NCBI RefSeq assembly: GCF_018130145.1
Contig: NZ_JAFCMB010000002.1
Span: 620,001 to 684,000 of the forward strand
DNA from: Bradyrhizobium sp. AUGA SZCCT0176
Lineage (GTDB): Bacteria > Pseudomonadota > Alphaproteobacteria > Rhizobiales > Xanthobacteraceae
DNA: 64,000 bases
Direction of reading: 5' to 3'
Position 1 is the stretch's first letter; each line of letters begins with the position of its first letter. The position numbers and the translations under genes were made by a program. The notes under the pieces were generated by a model. That model saw nothing but the letters and a program-made list of their open reading frames with translations. It did no database searches and was not told the DNA's origin. This document shows positions 53,851-62,138 of the stretch, piece by piece.

Positions 53851-54456
53851 TTAGAACAGCGTTCGCTGCCGCATCGCTGCGGATAGCGTACCTTCATCGA
53901 GATAATCAAGCTCGCCGCCGACTGGAACTCCATGGGCCAGCCGTGTCACCTTGACGTTGGCTTCCTGCAGCAGATCGGTGATGTAATGCGCCGTGGTCTG
54001 ACCATCAACCGTTGCATTCAGCGCCAGGATGATCTCGCCGACTTGCGAATCATGTGCGCGCGCCACCAGCGCGTCGATGGTGAGATCCTGCGGGCCGACG
54101 CCGTCGAGCGGTGATAGCGTGGCTCCCAGCACGTGATAGCGGCCGTTGGTCGCATTGGCGCGCTCCAGCGCCCACAAATCCGCGACGTCGGCGACCACGA
54201 CGATGGTGGTGGGATCGCGCCGCGGATCGGTACAGACCGTGCAGGGATTTTGCGTATCGATATTGCCGCAGGTCTTGCAGACCTGGATCTTTTCGATCGC
54301 CACCTGCAGCGCGCCGGCGAGCGGCGTCATCAGCGCTTCGCGCTTCTTGATCAGATGCAGCGCCGCGCGCCGCGCCGAACGTGGCCCAAGGCCCGGCAGC
54401 CGCGCCAACAGCTGGATCAGACGTTCGATTTCAGGGCCGGCAACCGCAGTAGCCAT
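53851..54456 (-). CDS. recR: recombination mediator protein RecR
   Basis: 201 residues. Helix-hairpin-helix [20 protein letters not shown], zinc finger [16 protein letters not shown], Toprim region, and the typical end [18 protein letters not shown]. RecR loads RecA with RecF/RecO at gaps. In the Toprim strand the sequence is [15 protein letters not shown], where E. coli has VCVVESPADIYAIE-like residues, so the conserved Glu is Ala here. ATG at 54456 chosen over an upstream TTG. Third gene of dnaX-ybaB-recR. Confidence 0.96.
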   Translation of the reverse strand: MATAVAGPEIERLIQLLARLPGLGPRSARRAALHLIKKREALMTPLAGALQVAIEKIQVCKTCGNIDTQNPCTVCTDPRRDPTTIVVVADVADLWALERANATNGRYHVLGATLSPLDGVGPQDLTIDALVARAHDSQVGEIILALNATVDGQTTAHYITDLLQEANVKVTRLAHGVPVGGELDYLDEGTLSAAMRQRTLF

Positions 54457-54475
54457 TTCAGGTGAGACCGAGCAT

Positions 54476-54796
54476 TTAAGTAAGACCAAGGCCTGGCGGC
54501 AGGCCGAGCCCGCCGGTCAGCGCCTGCATCTTTTCCTGCATCGCGGTTTCCGCCTTGCGCCGGGCGTCGTTATGCGCCGTCACCAGCAGGTCTTCGAGGA
54601 TCTCGCGGTCTTCCGCCTTCATCAGCGACGGATCGATCTTGACACCCTTCACTTCCATCTTCGCGGTCATCCGCACGGCGACCATGCCGCCGCCGGAAAT
54701 GCCCTCGACTTCGACATTGCCGAGTTCTTCCTGCATCGCCTGCATCTTGGATTGCAGCTGCGCCGCCTGCTTCATCATGCCGAGAAAATCAGCCAT
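54476..54796 (-). CDS. ybaB: nucleoid-associated protein YbaB/EbfC
   Basis: 106 residues. Small dimeric DNA-binding protein with the EbfC pattern: [40 protein letters not shown], and [17 protein letters not shown]. Lies between dnaX (48 bases) and recR (19 bases), the arrangement conserved across bacteria. Confidence 0.96.
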   Translation of the reverse strand: MADFLGMMKQAAQLQSKMQAMQEELGNVEVEGISGGGMVAVRMTAKMEVKGVKIDPSLMKAEDREILEDLLVTAHNDARRKAETAMQEKMQALTGGLGLPPGLGLT

Positions 54797-54844
54797 TGGG
54801 TTTTCCTCGCAGTTTTCCTTGGGTGCGTCTTCTCAAGATATCGA

Positions 54845-56698
54845 TCAATCGTCGTCGCTGTCCGAACGCTCGGCCGGGTCTTCGGCGATCGCATCGGTTT
54901 CCGGCGGCTCGGCGGCAAGCTTGCGCACCTCGACGACCTTGGCGCCCGGGAACCGCGCCAGCACTTCCTGCACGCGCGGATCCGCTTCCGCGGCCCGCGC
55001 ATGTTCGTTCTTCGCATGCTCGTTCTGCGAACGAACCGTCGGCTGGCCGGTCTCGTTGGAGACGATCACGGTCCAGCGCCGGCCGGTCCATAGTTCCAGC
55101 TTGCGGGAGAGATCGCTGACCAGCGCCCGCGCCGCGTGGCGCTCGAGCGCGACTTCCAGCCGCCCATCCTCCAGGCGCACCAGCCGCATGTCCGCCTCGA
55201 GCGCCGCCTTGATCAGCAGATCGCGCTTCTCGCCGGCCAGCGCGACGAGCTGCGTAAAGCTGGTGATCCGCAAGGCGGGCGCGGACTGCGCCTCAGGCGC
55301 GGGCGCGGCCATTTGCGGGCGCGCCGACGCCTCGGCACCGGACCTTTGCGCCGTGGGCGCGCGCATCGGCGCTGACGACATGGCGGACACGGTCGAGGCC
55401 GGCGCCGCGCGCGAGGGCGCAGCACTTGCCGAAACGACCGGCGAGCCACCGCCATTTTGTTCAAGCATCCTGATCGCTTCGTCCGGCGTCGGCATGTCGG
55501 CGACATAGGCGATGCGCACCAGCACCATTTCGGCGGCCGCGGCCGGCCGCGTCGCGGTCTGCACCTCGGCGATGCCTTTCAGGAGCATCTGCCACATCCG
55601 CGACAGCACCCGCATCGACAATTTGGCCGCAAAATCGCGGGCACGCACGCGTTCGGTCTCGCCATAGGCGACGTTGTCGGCGGTGGCCGGCACAACTTTC
55701 ACGCGGGTGACGAAATTGACGAACTCGGCCAGGTCAGACAGCACCACCACCGGATCGGCGCCGACGTCATATTGCTCGCGGAATTCCTTGAAGGCGCTGG
55801 CGATGTCGCCGCGCGCCAGCGATTCAAACAAATCGATCACGCGCGTGCGGTCCGCGAGCCCGAGCATCTGCCGCACCGCGTCGGCGCGCACGGTGCCGGC
55901 GGCATGCGCGATCGCCTGGTCGAACAGCGACAGCGAGTCGCGCACCGAGCCTTCGGCGGCGCGCGCGATGATGCCGAGCGCCTCGGGCTCGACCTCGACG
56001 CCCTCTTTCGCGGCGATGTTTGACAGATGCCCCATCAGCACATCGGCCTCGACCCGGCGGAGGTCAAAACGCTGGCAGCGCGACAGCACCGTGACCGGCA
56101 CTTTGCGGATTTCGGTGGTCGCGAACACGAATTTGGCGTGCTCCGGCGGCTCCTCCAGCGTTTTCAGGAACGCGTTGAAGGCGGCGGTCGACAGCATGTG
56201 GACTTCGTCGATGATGTAGACCTTGTAGCGCGCAGAGGCCGGTGCATAGCGCACGCTGTCATTGATCTGGCGGACATCGTCGACGCCGGTATGCGACGCG
56301 GCGTCCATTTCCAGCACGTCCATGTGCCGGCTTTCCATGATCGCCTGGCAATGCACGCCGAGAACAGGCATCTGGATCGCAGGCCCCTTCGCCGAGCCGT
56401 CAGCCATTTCGTAATTGAGCGCGCGGGCGAGAATCCGCGCCGTGGTGGTTTTGCCGACCCCGCGCACCCCGGTCAGAATCCAGGCCTGCGGGATTCGCCC
56501 CGTTTCGAACGCATTCGAAACGGTTCGGACCATGGCCTCCTGGCCGATCAAATCGTCGAAACTGGAGGGGCGGTATTTACGCGCCAGCACACGATAGGGC
56601 TTTCCGGCCTCGGGTGCGCCACCGAGAGCGAAGCCGCCCTGATTGGCGCCATCTGTTTGATCTTCAGGCTTTTCTTGGGGAGCGCCAGCATCACTCAT
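54845..56698 (-). CDS. dnaX: DNA polymerase III subunits gamma and tau
   Basis: Clamp-loader ATPase, about 617 residues from the ATG at 56698. Walker A is GVRGVGKTTTARI, Walker B region is YIIDEVHML, sensor 1 is FVFATTEIRKVP, and the SRC motif is VLSRCQRFDLR. The zinc-binding cysteines of E. coli DnaX are mostly replaced: the segment LNYEMADGSAKGP ... VLGVHCQAI keeps only one Cys. After the clamp-loader core come an Ala/Pro-rich linker and a tau-like C-terminal domain. Upstream in-frame sequence to 57001 is the SRP RNA, not protein. No slippery A-run for a programmed frameshift was noticed. Confidence 0.96.
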   Translation of the reverse strand: MSDAGAPQEKPEDQTDGANQGGFALGGAPEAGKPYRVLARKYRPSSFDDLIGQEAMVRTVSNAFETGRIPQAWILTGVRGVGKTTTARILARALNYEMADGSAKGPAIQMPVLGVHCQAIMESRHMDVLEMDAASHTGVDDVRQINDSVRYAPASARYKVYIIDEVHMLSTAAFNAFLKTLEEPPEHAKFVFATTEIRKVPVTVLSRCQRFDLRRVEADVLMGHLSNIAAKEGVEVEPEALGIIARAAEGSVRDSLSLFDQAIAHAAGTVRADAVRQMLGLADRTRVIDLFESLARGDIASAFKEFREQYDVGADPVVVLSDLAEFVNFVTRVKVVPATADNVAYGETERVRARDFAAKLSMRVLSRMWQMLLKGIAEVQTATRPAAAAEMVLVRIAYVADMPTPDEAIRMLEQNGGGSPVVSASAAPSRAAPASTVSAMSSAPMRAPTAQRSGAEASARPQMAAPAPEAQSAPALRITSFTQLVALAGEKRDLLIKAALEADMRLVRLEDGRLEVALERHAARALVSDLSRKLELWTGRRWTVIVSNETGQPTVRSQNEHAKNEHARAAEADPRVQEVLARFPGAKVVEVRKLAAEPPETDAIAEDPAERSDSDDD

Positions 56699-56803
56699 CG
56701 GTCGATCCGCAATTGATTGTCTCTCAAGGCCGGCTTGCGGAACGGAAGAGGAATCAAGCGGCAAAGGCGGCCTCGCCGCTTTCAGCGCGATTCGCTCGAA
56801 AAA

Positions 56804-56908
56804 CAGGTAGGAGACTGACGAGCGACCCGATCCGGACCTCGTTAGGGCTGCTTCCTTCCGGACCTGACCCGGTTGGCGAGTGGCTCGTCCACCGCCAATC
56901 TCCCGGCC
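56804..56908 (-). ncRNA. ffs: signal recognition particle RNA, small bacterial type (4.5S)
   Basis: The minus strand contains GTCAGGTCCGGAAGGAAGCA followed by GCCC, the universally conserved domain IV loop that binds Ffh. The outer parts (GGCCGGGAGATTGG near 56908, TCTCCTACC near 56806) can pair to close the hairpin. A T-run follows at 56803-56798. Ends are estimates to within a few bases. It lies just upstream of dnaX on the same strand, the usual place in this group. Confidence 0.92.
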
Positions 56909-56995
56909 CTTATTTGGGGCCAAAAGGGCCGGAAAGCAAGCGGGGTCAGCAGGGTTTGCGGGACTTGTGCAGAAACGCGGAAAGGCTTTACTTGC

Positions 56996-57085
56996 CGTCA
57001 TGCTCGGCCCTGTGCCGGGTATCCATGCCTTCCTCGGTTCCCAACCAGAAAGACGTGGATGGCCGGGACAAGCCCGGCCATGACG
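56996..57085. repeat. family A intergenic palindrome, copy 3
   Basis: Arms cgtcatgctcggccctgtgc and ggacaagcccggccatgacg, with an inner aagacgtggat. It matches copies at 40218 and 49665, though its left inner arm (atccatgccttc) is diverged. Located between SRP RNA and the HIT gene. Confidence 0.75.
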
Positions 57086-57096
57086 GGGAAATACGT

Positions 57097-57516
57097 ATGT
57101 CCGACGCCGCCTGGTCGCTGCACTCCCAGCTCAAGAAAGACACCATCGACATCGGCGACCTGCCGCTGTGCCGGGTGCTGGTGATCAAGGACGCGCATTA
57201 CCCGTGGCTGCTGTTGGTGCCGCGCCGCGAGGGAGCGGTGGAAATCATCGATCTCGACGAGGTAGCCCAGGCGCAGTTGATGACGGAAGTTTCCCGCGTC
57301 GCCCGTGCCCTCAAAGAGATCACCAAATGCGACAAGCTCAATATCGCGGCACTGGGCAATCTGGTGCCGCAGCTCCACGTTCACGTCGTCGCGCGCCGCA
57401 CCAGCGACGCCGCCTGGCCGCGGCCGGTCTGGGGCGTGATGCCGCCACTGGCGCATGACGCCGAGGAAGTCCAGAATTTCATCAGCGCGCTCCGCCGCAA
57501 GATTTGGCTAGGTTGA
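57097..57516 (+). CDS. HIT-family nucleotide hydrolase
   Basis: 139 residues. The histidine triad region reads QLHVHVVARRTSDAAWP, so the third His of HxHxH is Val, as in a branch of small HIT proteins that end with DxAWPxPVWG. It may act on dinucleoside polyphosphates or adenylylated compounds, but activity is uncertain without the third His. Start at ATG 57097 gives the normal N-terminus; upstream in-frame sequence is repeat and SRP region. nudC follows after four bases, so the two form an operon. Confidence 0.85.
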   Translation: MSDAAWSLHSQLKKDTIDIGDLPLCRVLVIKDAHYPWLLLVPRREGAVEIIDLDEVAQAQLMTEVSRVARALKEITKCDKLNIAALGNLVPQLHVHVVARRTSDAAWPRPVWGVMPPLAHDAEEVQNFISALRRKIWLG

Positions 57517-57520
57517 ATTC

Positions 57521-58471
57521 ATGTCAATTTTCGATTCGTTTCCGCTCGGCAAGCCGGCTTTCGTCACCGACATTCTCGACCGCGCCGCGCATCTGCGCAG
57601 CAATGACGAGAAATTGTTCGCGCTGGAAAGTCACCGCGACGCCGGCGCCTATGTGATCTACCGCGACTCGCTGGTGGTGCGGCAGGAGGCCGGCGGCTCT
57701 CGCGTCCTGCTCAGTGTCGACGAGGCCGTAAAACTGGGCGCCAATCCCGGCACGATCTTTCTGGGCCTGCGCGACGGTGCGCCTGTTTTCGGAATGGGCA
57801 TCGCGGCCGCGGCGGTGGAAAAGCTGCTGACGCGCGACGACGTCGCGGTCACCGAACTGCGCGGCATGGTGATGCAGGGCGCGGTGCCGACCGAACAGCT
57901 CTCGGCGATCGCGATGGCCAAATCGATGGTGACCTGGCACCAGCGCCATGGCTATTGCGCCAATTGCGGCACCCGCACCGCGATGAAGGAGGGCGGCTGG
58001 AAGCGCGACTGCCCGAACTGCAAGGTCGAGCATTTTCCGCGCACCGATCCGGTCGTGATCATGCTGGTCACTCATGGCGACAGATGTCTGCTGGGACGGC
58101 AGAAACAGTTTTTGCCGGGGATGTGGTCGTGCCTGGCGGGCTTCGTCGAGGCCGCCGAAACCATCGAGGACGCGGTCCGGCGGGAGATTTTCGAGGAATC
58201 CGGGATTCACTGCACCGACGTGACCTATTACATGACGCAGCCGTGGCCCTACCCGTCGTCGCTGATGATCGGATGCGCCGCGCGCGCAACCTCGGACGAA
58301 ATCGTGGTCGACAAGGCCGAACTGGAGGATGCACGCTGGTTCACTCGCGACGAGGTGGCCCTGATGCACAGCCGCACACACCCCGACGGCATGTTTGCCG
58401 CGCATCCGTTCGCGATTGCTCACCATTTGATCGGCCGCTGGGTGCATGGGGGAACCGATTCGAGCGCATAG
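57521..58471 (+). CDS. nudC: NAD+ diphosphatase (NADH pyrophosphatase)
   Basis: 316 residues. Splits NAD(H) into NMN(H) and AMP and can remove NAD caps from RNA. A zinc ribbon (CANCGTRTAM ... CPNCKVEHFPR) precedes the Nudix box GFVEAAETIEDAVRREIFEESG and the family motif SQPWPFPxS, here TQPWPYPSS. The start is four bases after the HIT gene stop. Linked HIT and Nudix enzymes suggest a shared role in clearing nucleotide by-products. Confidence 0.95.
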   Translation: MSIFDSFPLGKPAFVTDILDRAAHLRSNDEKLFALESHRDAGAYVIYRDSLVVRQEAGGSRVLLSVDEAVKLGANPGTIFLGLRDGAPVFGMGIAAAAVEKLLTRDDVAVTELRGMVMQGAVPTEQLSAIAMAKSMVTWHQRHGYCANCGTRTAMKEGGWKRDCPNCKVEHFPRTDPVVIMLVTHGDRCLLGRQKQFLPGMWSCLAGFVEAAETIEDAVRREIFEESGIHCTDVTYYMTQPWPYPSSLMIGCAARATSDEIVVDKAELEDARWFTRDEVALMHSRTHPDGMFAAHPFAIAHHLIGRWVHGGTDSSA

Positions 58472-58543
58472 CGGGAACTCTCCCATGGACCAAATCATTA
58501 TCCCCGGACTCTCTTCCGGGTTCCGGCACATGGCGGAACCGGC

Positions 58544-59521
58544 ATGACGGATTCCGGTATGAACTTTCACGATAAAGCGCCGAAAACCCCGCCGCGCATC
58601 CTGTGCATCGGTATGCCGGTGCGCGACCTGACCTTTCACACGCCAAGTGTTCCCGGGCGCGGCTCCAAGGAGAACGCCACCGCATTCGACGAAATCTGCG
58701 GCGGCAACGCGCTCAATGGCGCGATCGGCATCGTTCGGCTCGGTGGCCGCGCCTCGATCTGCGGGCCGATGGGCGATGCCAAGGAAACATCGAGTCGCTT
58801 CATCTTCGATCAGATGGCGCATGAGGGCATCGAGACGAAACATCTCATCCATATGCCCGGCCTGGTGACGCCGATCTCGGCTGTCATGATCGATCCTTCC
58901 GGCGAGCGCACGATCGTGACCTTCCGCGATCCAGAGCTGTGGCATGTGAAATTGCCCGACTTCGACACGCTGCTGGACGATTGTGCCGCCATTCTCACCG
59001 AGAGCCGTTGCGCTGAATTCTGTACGGATCTGTGCGCCGAGGCGCAAAGACGCGGCATCCCTGTGATCGTCGACGTCGACCGCGCGATGTCGCTGCGGGA
59101 GGGGTTGCTCAATGCGTCTTCGCATCTGGTGTTCTCGAGCGAGCCGCTGCAGGAGACCGCCGATGTCGCCGACGACGCCCAGGCGCTGAAGAAGATCGCC
59201 AAACTGACCAAGTCGTTCCTGGCGGGAACCCGCGGTGCGCGCGGCACCATCTGGCTCGACGAGAATCAGGCCATCCAGGAAACCCCGGCCTTCCCGGTCC
59301 ACACGGTGGACACCCTGGGCGCCGGCGACGTGTTCCACGGCGCCTTCGCGCTCGCGATCACCGAGGGGCAGGAATTGCGGCAGGCGCTTCGGTTCGCCTC
59401 GGCTGCCGCGGCCCTGAAATGCACCCGCTTTGGCGGTGCCTTCGCCGCTCCCCAACGTATTGAAGTTGAAAAGCTTTTGAGCCAAGGCCAGAGTACCAGC
59501 CCGGCCTCGACCGGCCAATAA
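58544..59521 (+). CDS. PfkB-family carbohydrate kinase
   Basis: 325 residues. Ribokinase-fold enzyme: ILCIGMPVRDLTFHTPSVPG near the start, a GGNALNGAIGIVRLGG substrate loop, and the ATP/anion-hole motif DTLGAGDVFHGAF with the catalytic Asp. The substrate (ribose, fructose, adenosine-like, or another sugar) is not visible. Two ATG codons (58544 and 58559) are possible; I used the first. Gene ends 69 bases before the Lrp-type regulator, which may regulate it. Confidence 0.9.
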   Translation: MTDSGMNFHDKAPKTPPRILCIGMPVRDLTFHTPSVPGRGSKENATAFDEICGGNALNGAIGIVRLGGRASICGPMGDAKETSSRFIFDQMAHEGIETKHLIHMPGLVTPISAVMIDPSGERTIVTFRDPELWHVKLPDFDTLLDDCAAILTESRCAEFCTDLCAEAQRRGIPVIVDVDRAMSLREGLLNASSHLVFSSEPLQETADVADDAQALKKIAKLTKSFLAGTRGARGTIWLDENQAIQETPAFPVHTVDTLGAGDVFHGAFALAITEGQELRQALRFASAAAALKCTRFGGAFAAPQRIEVEKLLSQGQSTSPASTGQ

Positions 59522-59532
59522 GATGGGCTTGC

Positions 59533-59551
59533 TATAGAAGAATTTTCTATA
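59533..59551. promoter_or_regulatory. Lrp-type operator upstream of the regulator gene
   Basis: TATAGAA-gaatt-TTCTATA is a perfect 7-bp inverted repeat in an AT-rich patch 40 bases before the Lrp gene. Its central 15 bases (TAGAAGAATTTTCTA) fit 13 of 15 positions of the E. coli Lrp consensus YAGHAWATTWTDCTR. Position suggests autoregulation. Confidence 0.6.
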
Positions 59552-59590
59552 TATGAGGAATGAAAGCCTTATTCATGGAACATTCTTCTC

Positions 59591-60091
59591 ATGACCGACA
59601 TTGCAGTCCAGCTTCACGAAGCCAATCGCCGTCTTGACGCCATTGACCGCAAAATCCTGACGGTGCTGCAGGAGGACGCCTCGCTGTCGGTAGCCGAGAT
59701 CGGTGACCGGGTCGGGCTGTCCTCGACGCCATGCTGGAAGCGCATCCAGCGGCTCGAAGCCGACGGGGTGATCCTGCGGCGGGTTGCCCTGGTCGATCAG
59801 AACAAGATCGGGCTCGGCATTTCCGTGTTCGTCTCGGTCGAGAGTTCCGACCATTCCGAGGCCTGGCTGAAGACCTTCGCCAGCGCCGTCAGCGCCATGC
59901 CCGAGGTGATGGAATTCTACCGGATGGCGGGCGACGTCGATTACATGCTGCGCGTGGTGGTCGCCGACATGGCAAGCTATGACGTGTTCTACAAAAAGCT
60001 GATCAGCGCCGTGCCGCTGAAGAACGTGACCTCGCGCTTTGCGATGGAGAAGATCAAGTCGGTCACCGCCCTGCCGGTGCCGGCGGCGTAA
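59591..60091 (+). CDS. Lrp/AsnC family transcriptional regulator
   Basis: 166 residues. An N-terminal HTH (LDAIDRKILTVLQEDASLSV then GLSSTPCWKRIQRLEADGVI, residues ~14-60) and a C-terminal RAM/AsnC ligand-binding domain (YRMAGDVDYMLRVVVADMAS). These proteins form octamers that respond to amino acids. A consensus-like Lrp palindrome is just upstream. The neighbour kinase gene or an unseen locus could be its target. Confidence 0.93.
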   Translation: MTDIAVQLHEANRRLDAIDRKILTVLQEDASLSVAEIGDRVGLSSTPCWKRIQRLEADGVILRRVALVDQNKIGLGISVFVSVESSDHSEAWLKTFASAVSAMPEVMEFYRMAGDVDYMLRVVVADMASYDVFYKKLISAVPLKNVTSRFAMEKIKSVTALPVPAA

Positions 60092-60163
60092 CCGCCGGAC
60101 ATCCCCTATCGCTACCTTAGGCTGAAGGTTTACGCGCCGTTAGCTTCGTCACGATATTGTTTT

Positions 60164-60499
60164 GTGATGGAGCGGGGGGAAATCATTCCAACGACCCGAC
60201 GGCCTGTCTGGCTGAACGCTGCCGCGCTCCTGATCGCGAGCTGGATCGGAGTAGCAGCACTGTCGTTGCAGGTCAGGACCGGCGCCGAGGTCGTGGCGGT
60301 GGCCTTCCCGCCATGGTGGAGCGACCAGCAAGCGTTCCTTGCTACCGCGTCCGCCAACGCCGCCATCGTCAGGACGACCGCCGTTCCGGCCCTTCTGATC
60401 GTGCGTCCGGACGACAATGACGGGCTGACACAACTGCGCAAAGCCGGCGCCTGGCTGACCATGGACCCGCAGGCGATCGCGGCCTGCTTCACGAAATAG
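60164..60499 (+). CDS. hypothetical membrane-anchored small protein
   Basis: 111 residues. One hydrophobic segment (VWLNAAALLIASWIGVAAL, ~15-33) precedes a short soluble part (LQVRTGAEVVAVAFPPWWS ... LRKAGAWLTMDPQAIAACF). No domain recognised. Start may be GTG 60164 or ATG 60167; ggag near the start is within the codons, so initiation is unclear. Conserved-looking codon use supports translation. It precedes the chemoreceptor gene by 36 bases and may share a transcript. Confidence 0.6.
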   Translation: MMERGEIIPTTRRPVWLNAAALLIASWIGVAALSLQVRTGAEVVAVAFPPWWSDQQAFLATASANAAIVRTTAVPALLIVRPDDNDGLTQLRKAGAWLTMDPQAIAACFTK

Positions 60500-60535
60500 A
60501 CGCGTACTTCACGACCTACATTTTGGGAGCTGGGA

Positions 60536-62002
60536 ATGACCTTCGAAAGCGAAGACCTGGTAATCCTGCGCGAAACAGCCAGCAAGATATTGCTCGCGGT
60601 GCTCTGGCTGCATGTCCCGATCGCTCTCGTCATCGGTATGGCGCGCGACGCCGACTGGCTGGTACCGGCCGCATTCATGGCCGCAATGGCGCTGGCCGCG
60701 ACCTTGTCGTGGCGCATGTCGGGGAACGGACTTTCCACCCGCCTAATCGTTGCGGTCGCGTTGATGGCCGATGTCGCCATGTTTGTCTTCCAGCTCGCGG
60801 GACATCGCTGGCAGGTCGACATGCACATGTACTTCTTCGCCGCGCTGGCCTGTCTGGTCGCCTATTGCGACTACCGGCCGATCGTCCTCGGTACGGTGGC
60901 CGTCGCGCTGCACCACCTGACGCTGAATTTCCTGCTGCCGGCCGCGGTCTATCCCGGCGGCTCCGACTTTGGCCGCGTCGTTCTCCACGCCGTCATCCTC
61001 CTTATCGAGGCAGGCGTGTTGATCTGGCTCACGACCACGGTCACCCATTTGTTCGAAATGGCGGCACGGAAGACCGCGGAGGCCGATACGGCGAGCGCTG
61101 CCGAAGCGCGCGCCACTGCCGACAGCAACATGGCCGAACAAGCCAAGCGCGACCGTGATGCGGCAAGGCGCGAACTGTCCGCCGGCTTCGAGCGCAGGAT
61201 CAGTGGCGTCGTCGAGGCCGTCGCCGTGGCAGCCAGCGAGATGCAGGGACTGTCGGCTTCGATGAGCGAAAGCAACGCTGAAACTTCGCGGCAGACCGCA
61301 ACGGTCGCTGCCGCATCGACGCAGGCCTCGGCGAACGTGGAAACGGTGGCATCGGCAACCGAAGAGCTCGCGGCTTCGATCAACAGCATTGCCCAGCAGG
61401 TGACGCGCTCCGCCGAGATCGCCAACAAGGCCGCCGAAGAGGCGCGTCGCACCAACGCCGTGGTCGAGGGACTTGCCGCCGGCACCCAGAAGATCGGCGA
61501 AGTGGTGACGCTGATCCAGAGCATCGCCAGCCAGACCAATTTGCTGGCGCTGAACGCCACCATCGAAGCCGCGCGCGCCGGCGAACATGGCAGGGGATTT
61601 GCGGTGGTGGCGAGCGAAGTCAAGGCGCTGGCTAATCAGACCGCGAACGCGACGGAGGAAATTTCCGCGCAGATTCAAGCCATCCAGGCCGCCACCGGCG
61701 AGGCCGTCAACGCCATCCAGGTGATCAGCGGCACCATCGCCGAGATCGACGAGATCTCAAGCGGAATCGCCGCCGCCGTCGATCAGCAGGGCGCCGCGAC
61801 GCGCGAAATCGCCGGCAACGTGCAGCAGGCCGCAAATAGCACAAGGGATGTCAACGACAGCATCCTCAGCGTCAGCCGGGCTTCCGATGACGCCGGACGC
61901 GGGACGGCACGGTTGCTCGACGCCGCGAATGGCCTGTCGTCGCAATCGGGCCGGCTGAAATCCGAGGTCGACAGCTTCCTCGGCTCGCTTCACGTCGCGT
62001 AG
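60536..62002 (+). CDS. methyl-accepting chemotaxis-type signal transducer
   Basis: 488 residues. The N-terminal ~180 residues hold about six hydrophobic helices with several His/Met residues ([30 protein letters not shown]), a membrane-embedded sensor without a large periplasmic domain. No HAMP domain is obvious. From ~215 on is the methyl-accepting signalling domain with the conserved hairpin tip [20 protein letters not shown] and [19 protein letters not shown]. Signals should reach CheA/CheW; no che genes are near. The ligand is unknown, possibly a membrane-soluble or redox cue. Confidence 0.9.
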   Translation: MTFESEDLVILRETASKILLAVLWLHVPIALVIGMARDADWLVPAAFMAAMALAATLSWRMSGNGLSTRLIVAVALMADVAMFVFQLAGHRWQVDMHMYFFAALACLVAYCDYRPIVLGTVAVALHHLTLNFLLPAAVYPGGSDFGRVVLHAVILLIEAGVLIWLTTTVTHLFEMAARKTAEADTASAAEARATADSNMAEQAKRDRDAARRELSAGFERRISGVVEAVAVAASEMQGLSASMSESNAETSRQTATVAAASTQASANVETVASATEELAASINSIAQQVTRSAEIANKAAEEARRTNAVVEGLAAGTQKIGEVVTLIQSIASQTNLLALNATIEAARAGEHGRGFAVVASEVKALANQTANATEEISAQIQAIQAATGEAVNAIQVISGTIAEIDEISSGIAAAVDQQGAATREIAGNVQQAANSTRDVNDSILSVSRASDDAGRGTARLLDAANGLSSQSGRLKSEVDSFLGSLHVA

Positions 62003-62010
62003 CAGCTGTC

Positions 62011-62110
62011 GTTACCCGGCTTGACCGGGTAACCTAGTATTCCACCGACGTCGAGATTCATTAGAGAAGCCGCAGCGTACTGGATACCCCGCTTTCGCGG
62101 GGTATGACGG
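62011..62110. repeat. family D intergenic element, copy 2
   Basis: Begins with hairpin ttacccggcttgaccgggtaa, has the core agtattcca...gacgt...gagaagccgcagcg and ends with tacccgctttcgcggggta. The core matches 53244-53352. Confidence 0.65.
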
Positions 62111-62138
62111 CGGAGGGCGCGGCGCGTTCGAGTGTCCC

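Noticed and set aside
56699..57001. N-terminal extension of dnaX by about 100 residues
   Set aside because: This stretch encodes the SRP RNA, and the family start is MSDAG at 56698.
58502..58519. Stem CCCGGA-ctctct-TCCGGG after nudC as a terminator
   Set aside because: Only 6 bp and no T-run follows; likely chance or a weak processing signal.
57524..59518. 664-codon minus-strand frame opposite nudC and the PfkB kinase
   Set aside because: Spans two well-supported plus-strand genes and carries no motif; mirror of GC codon bias.
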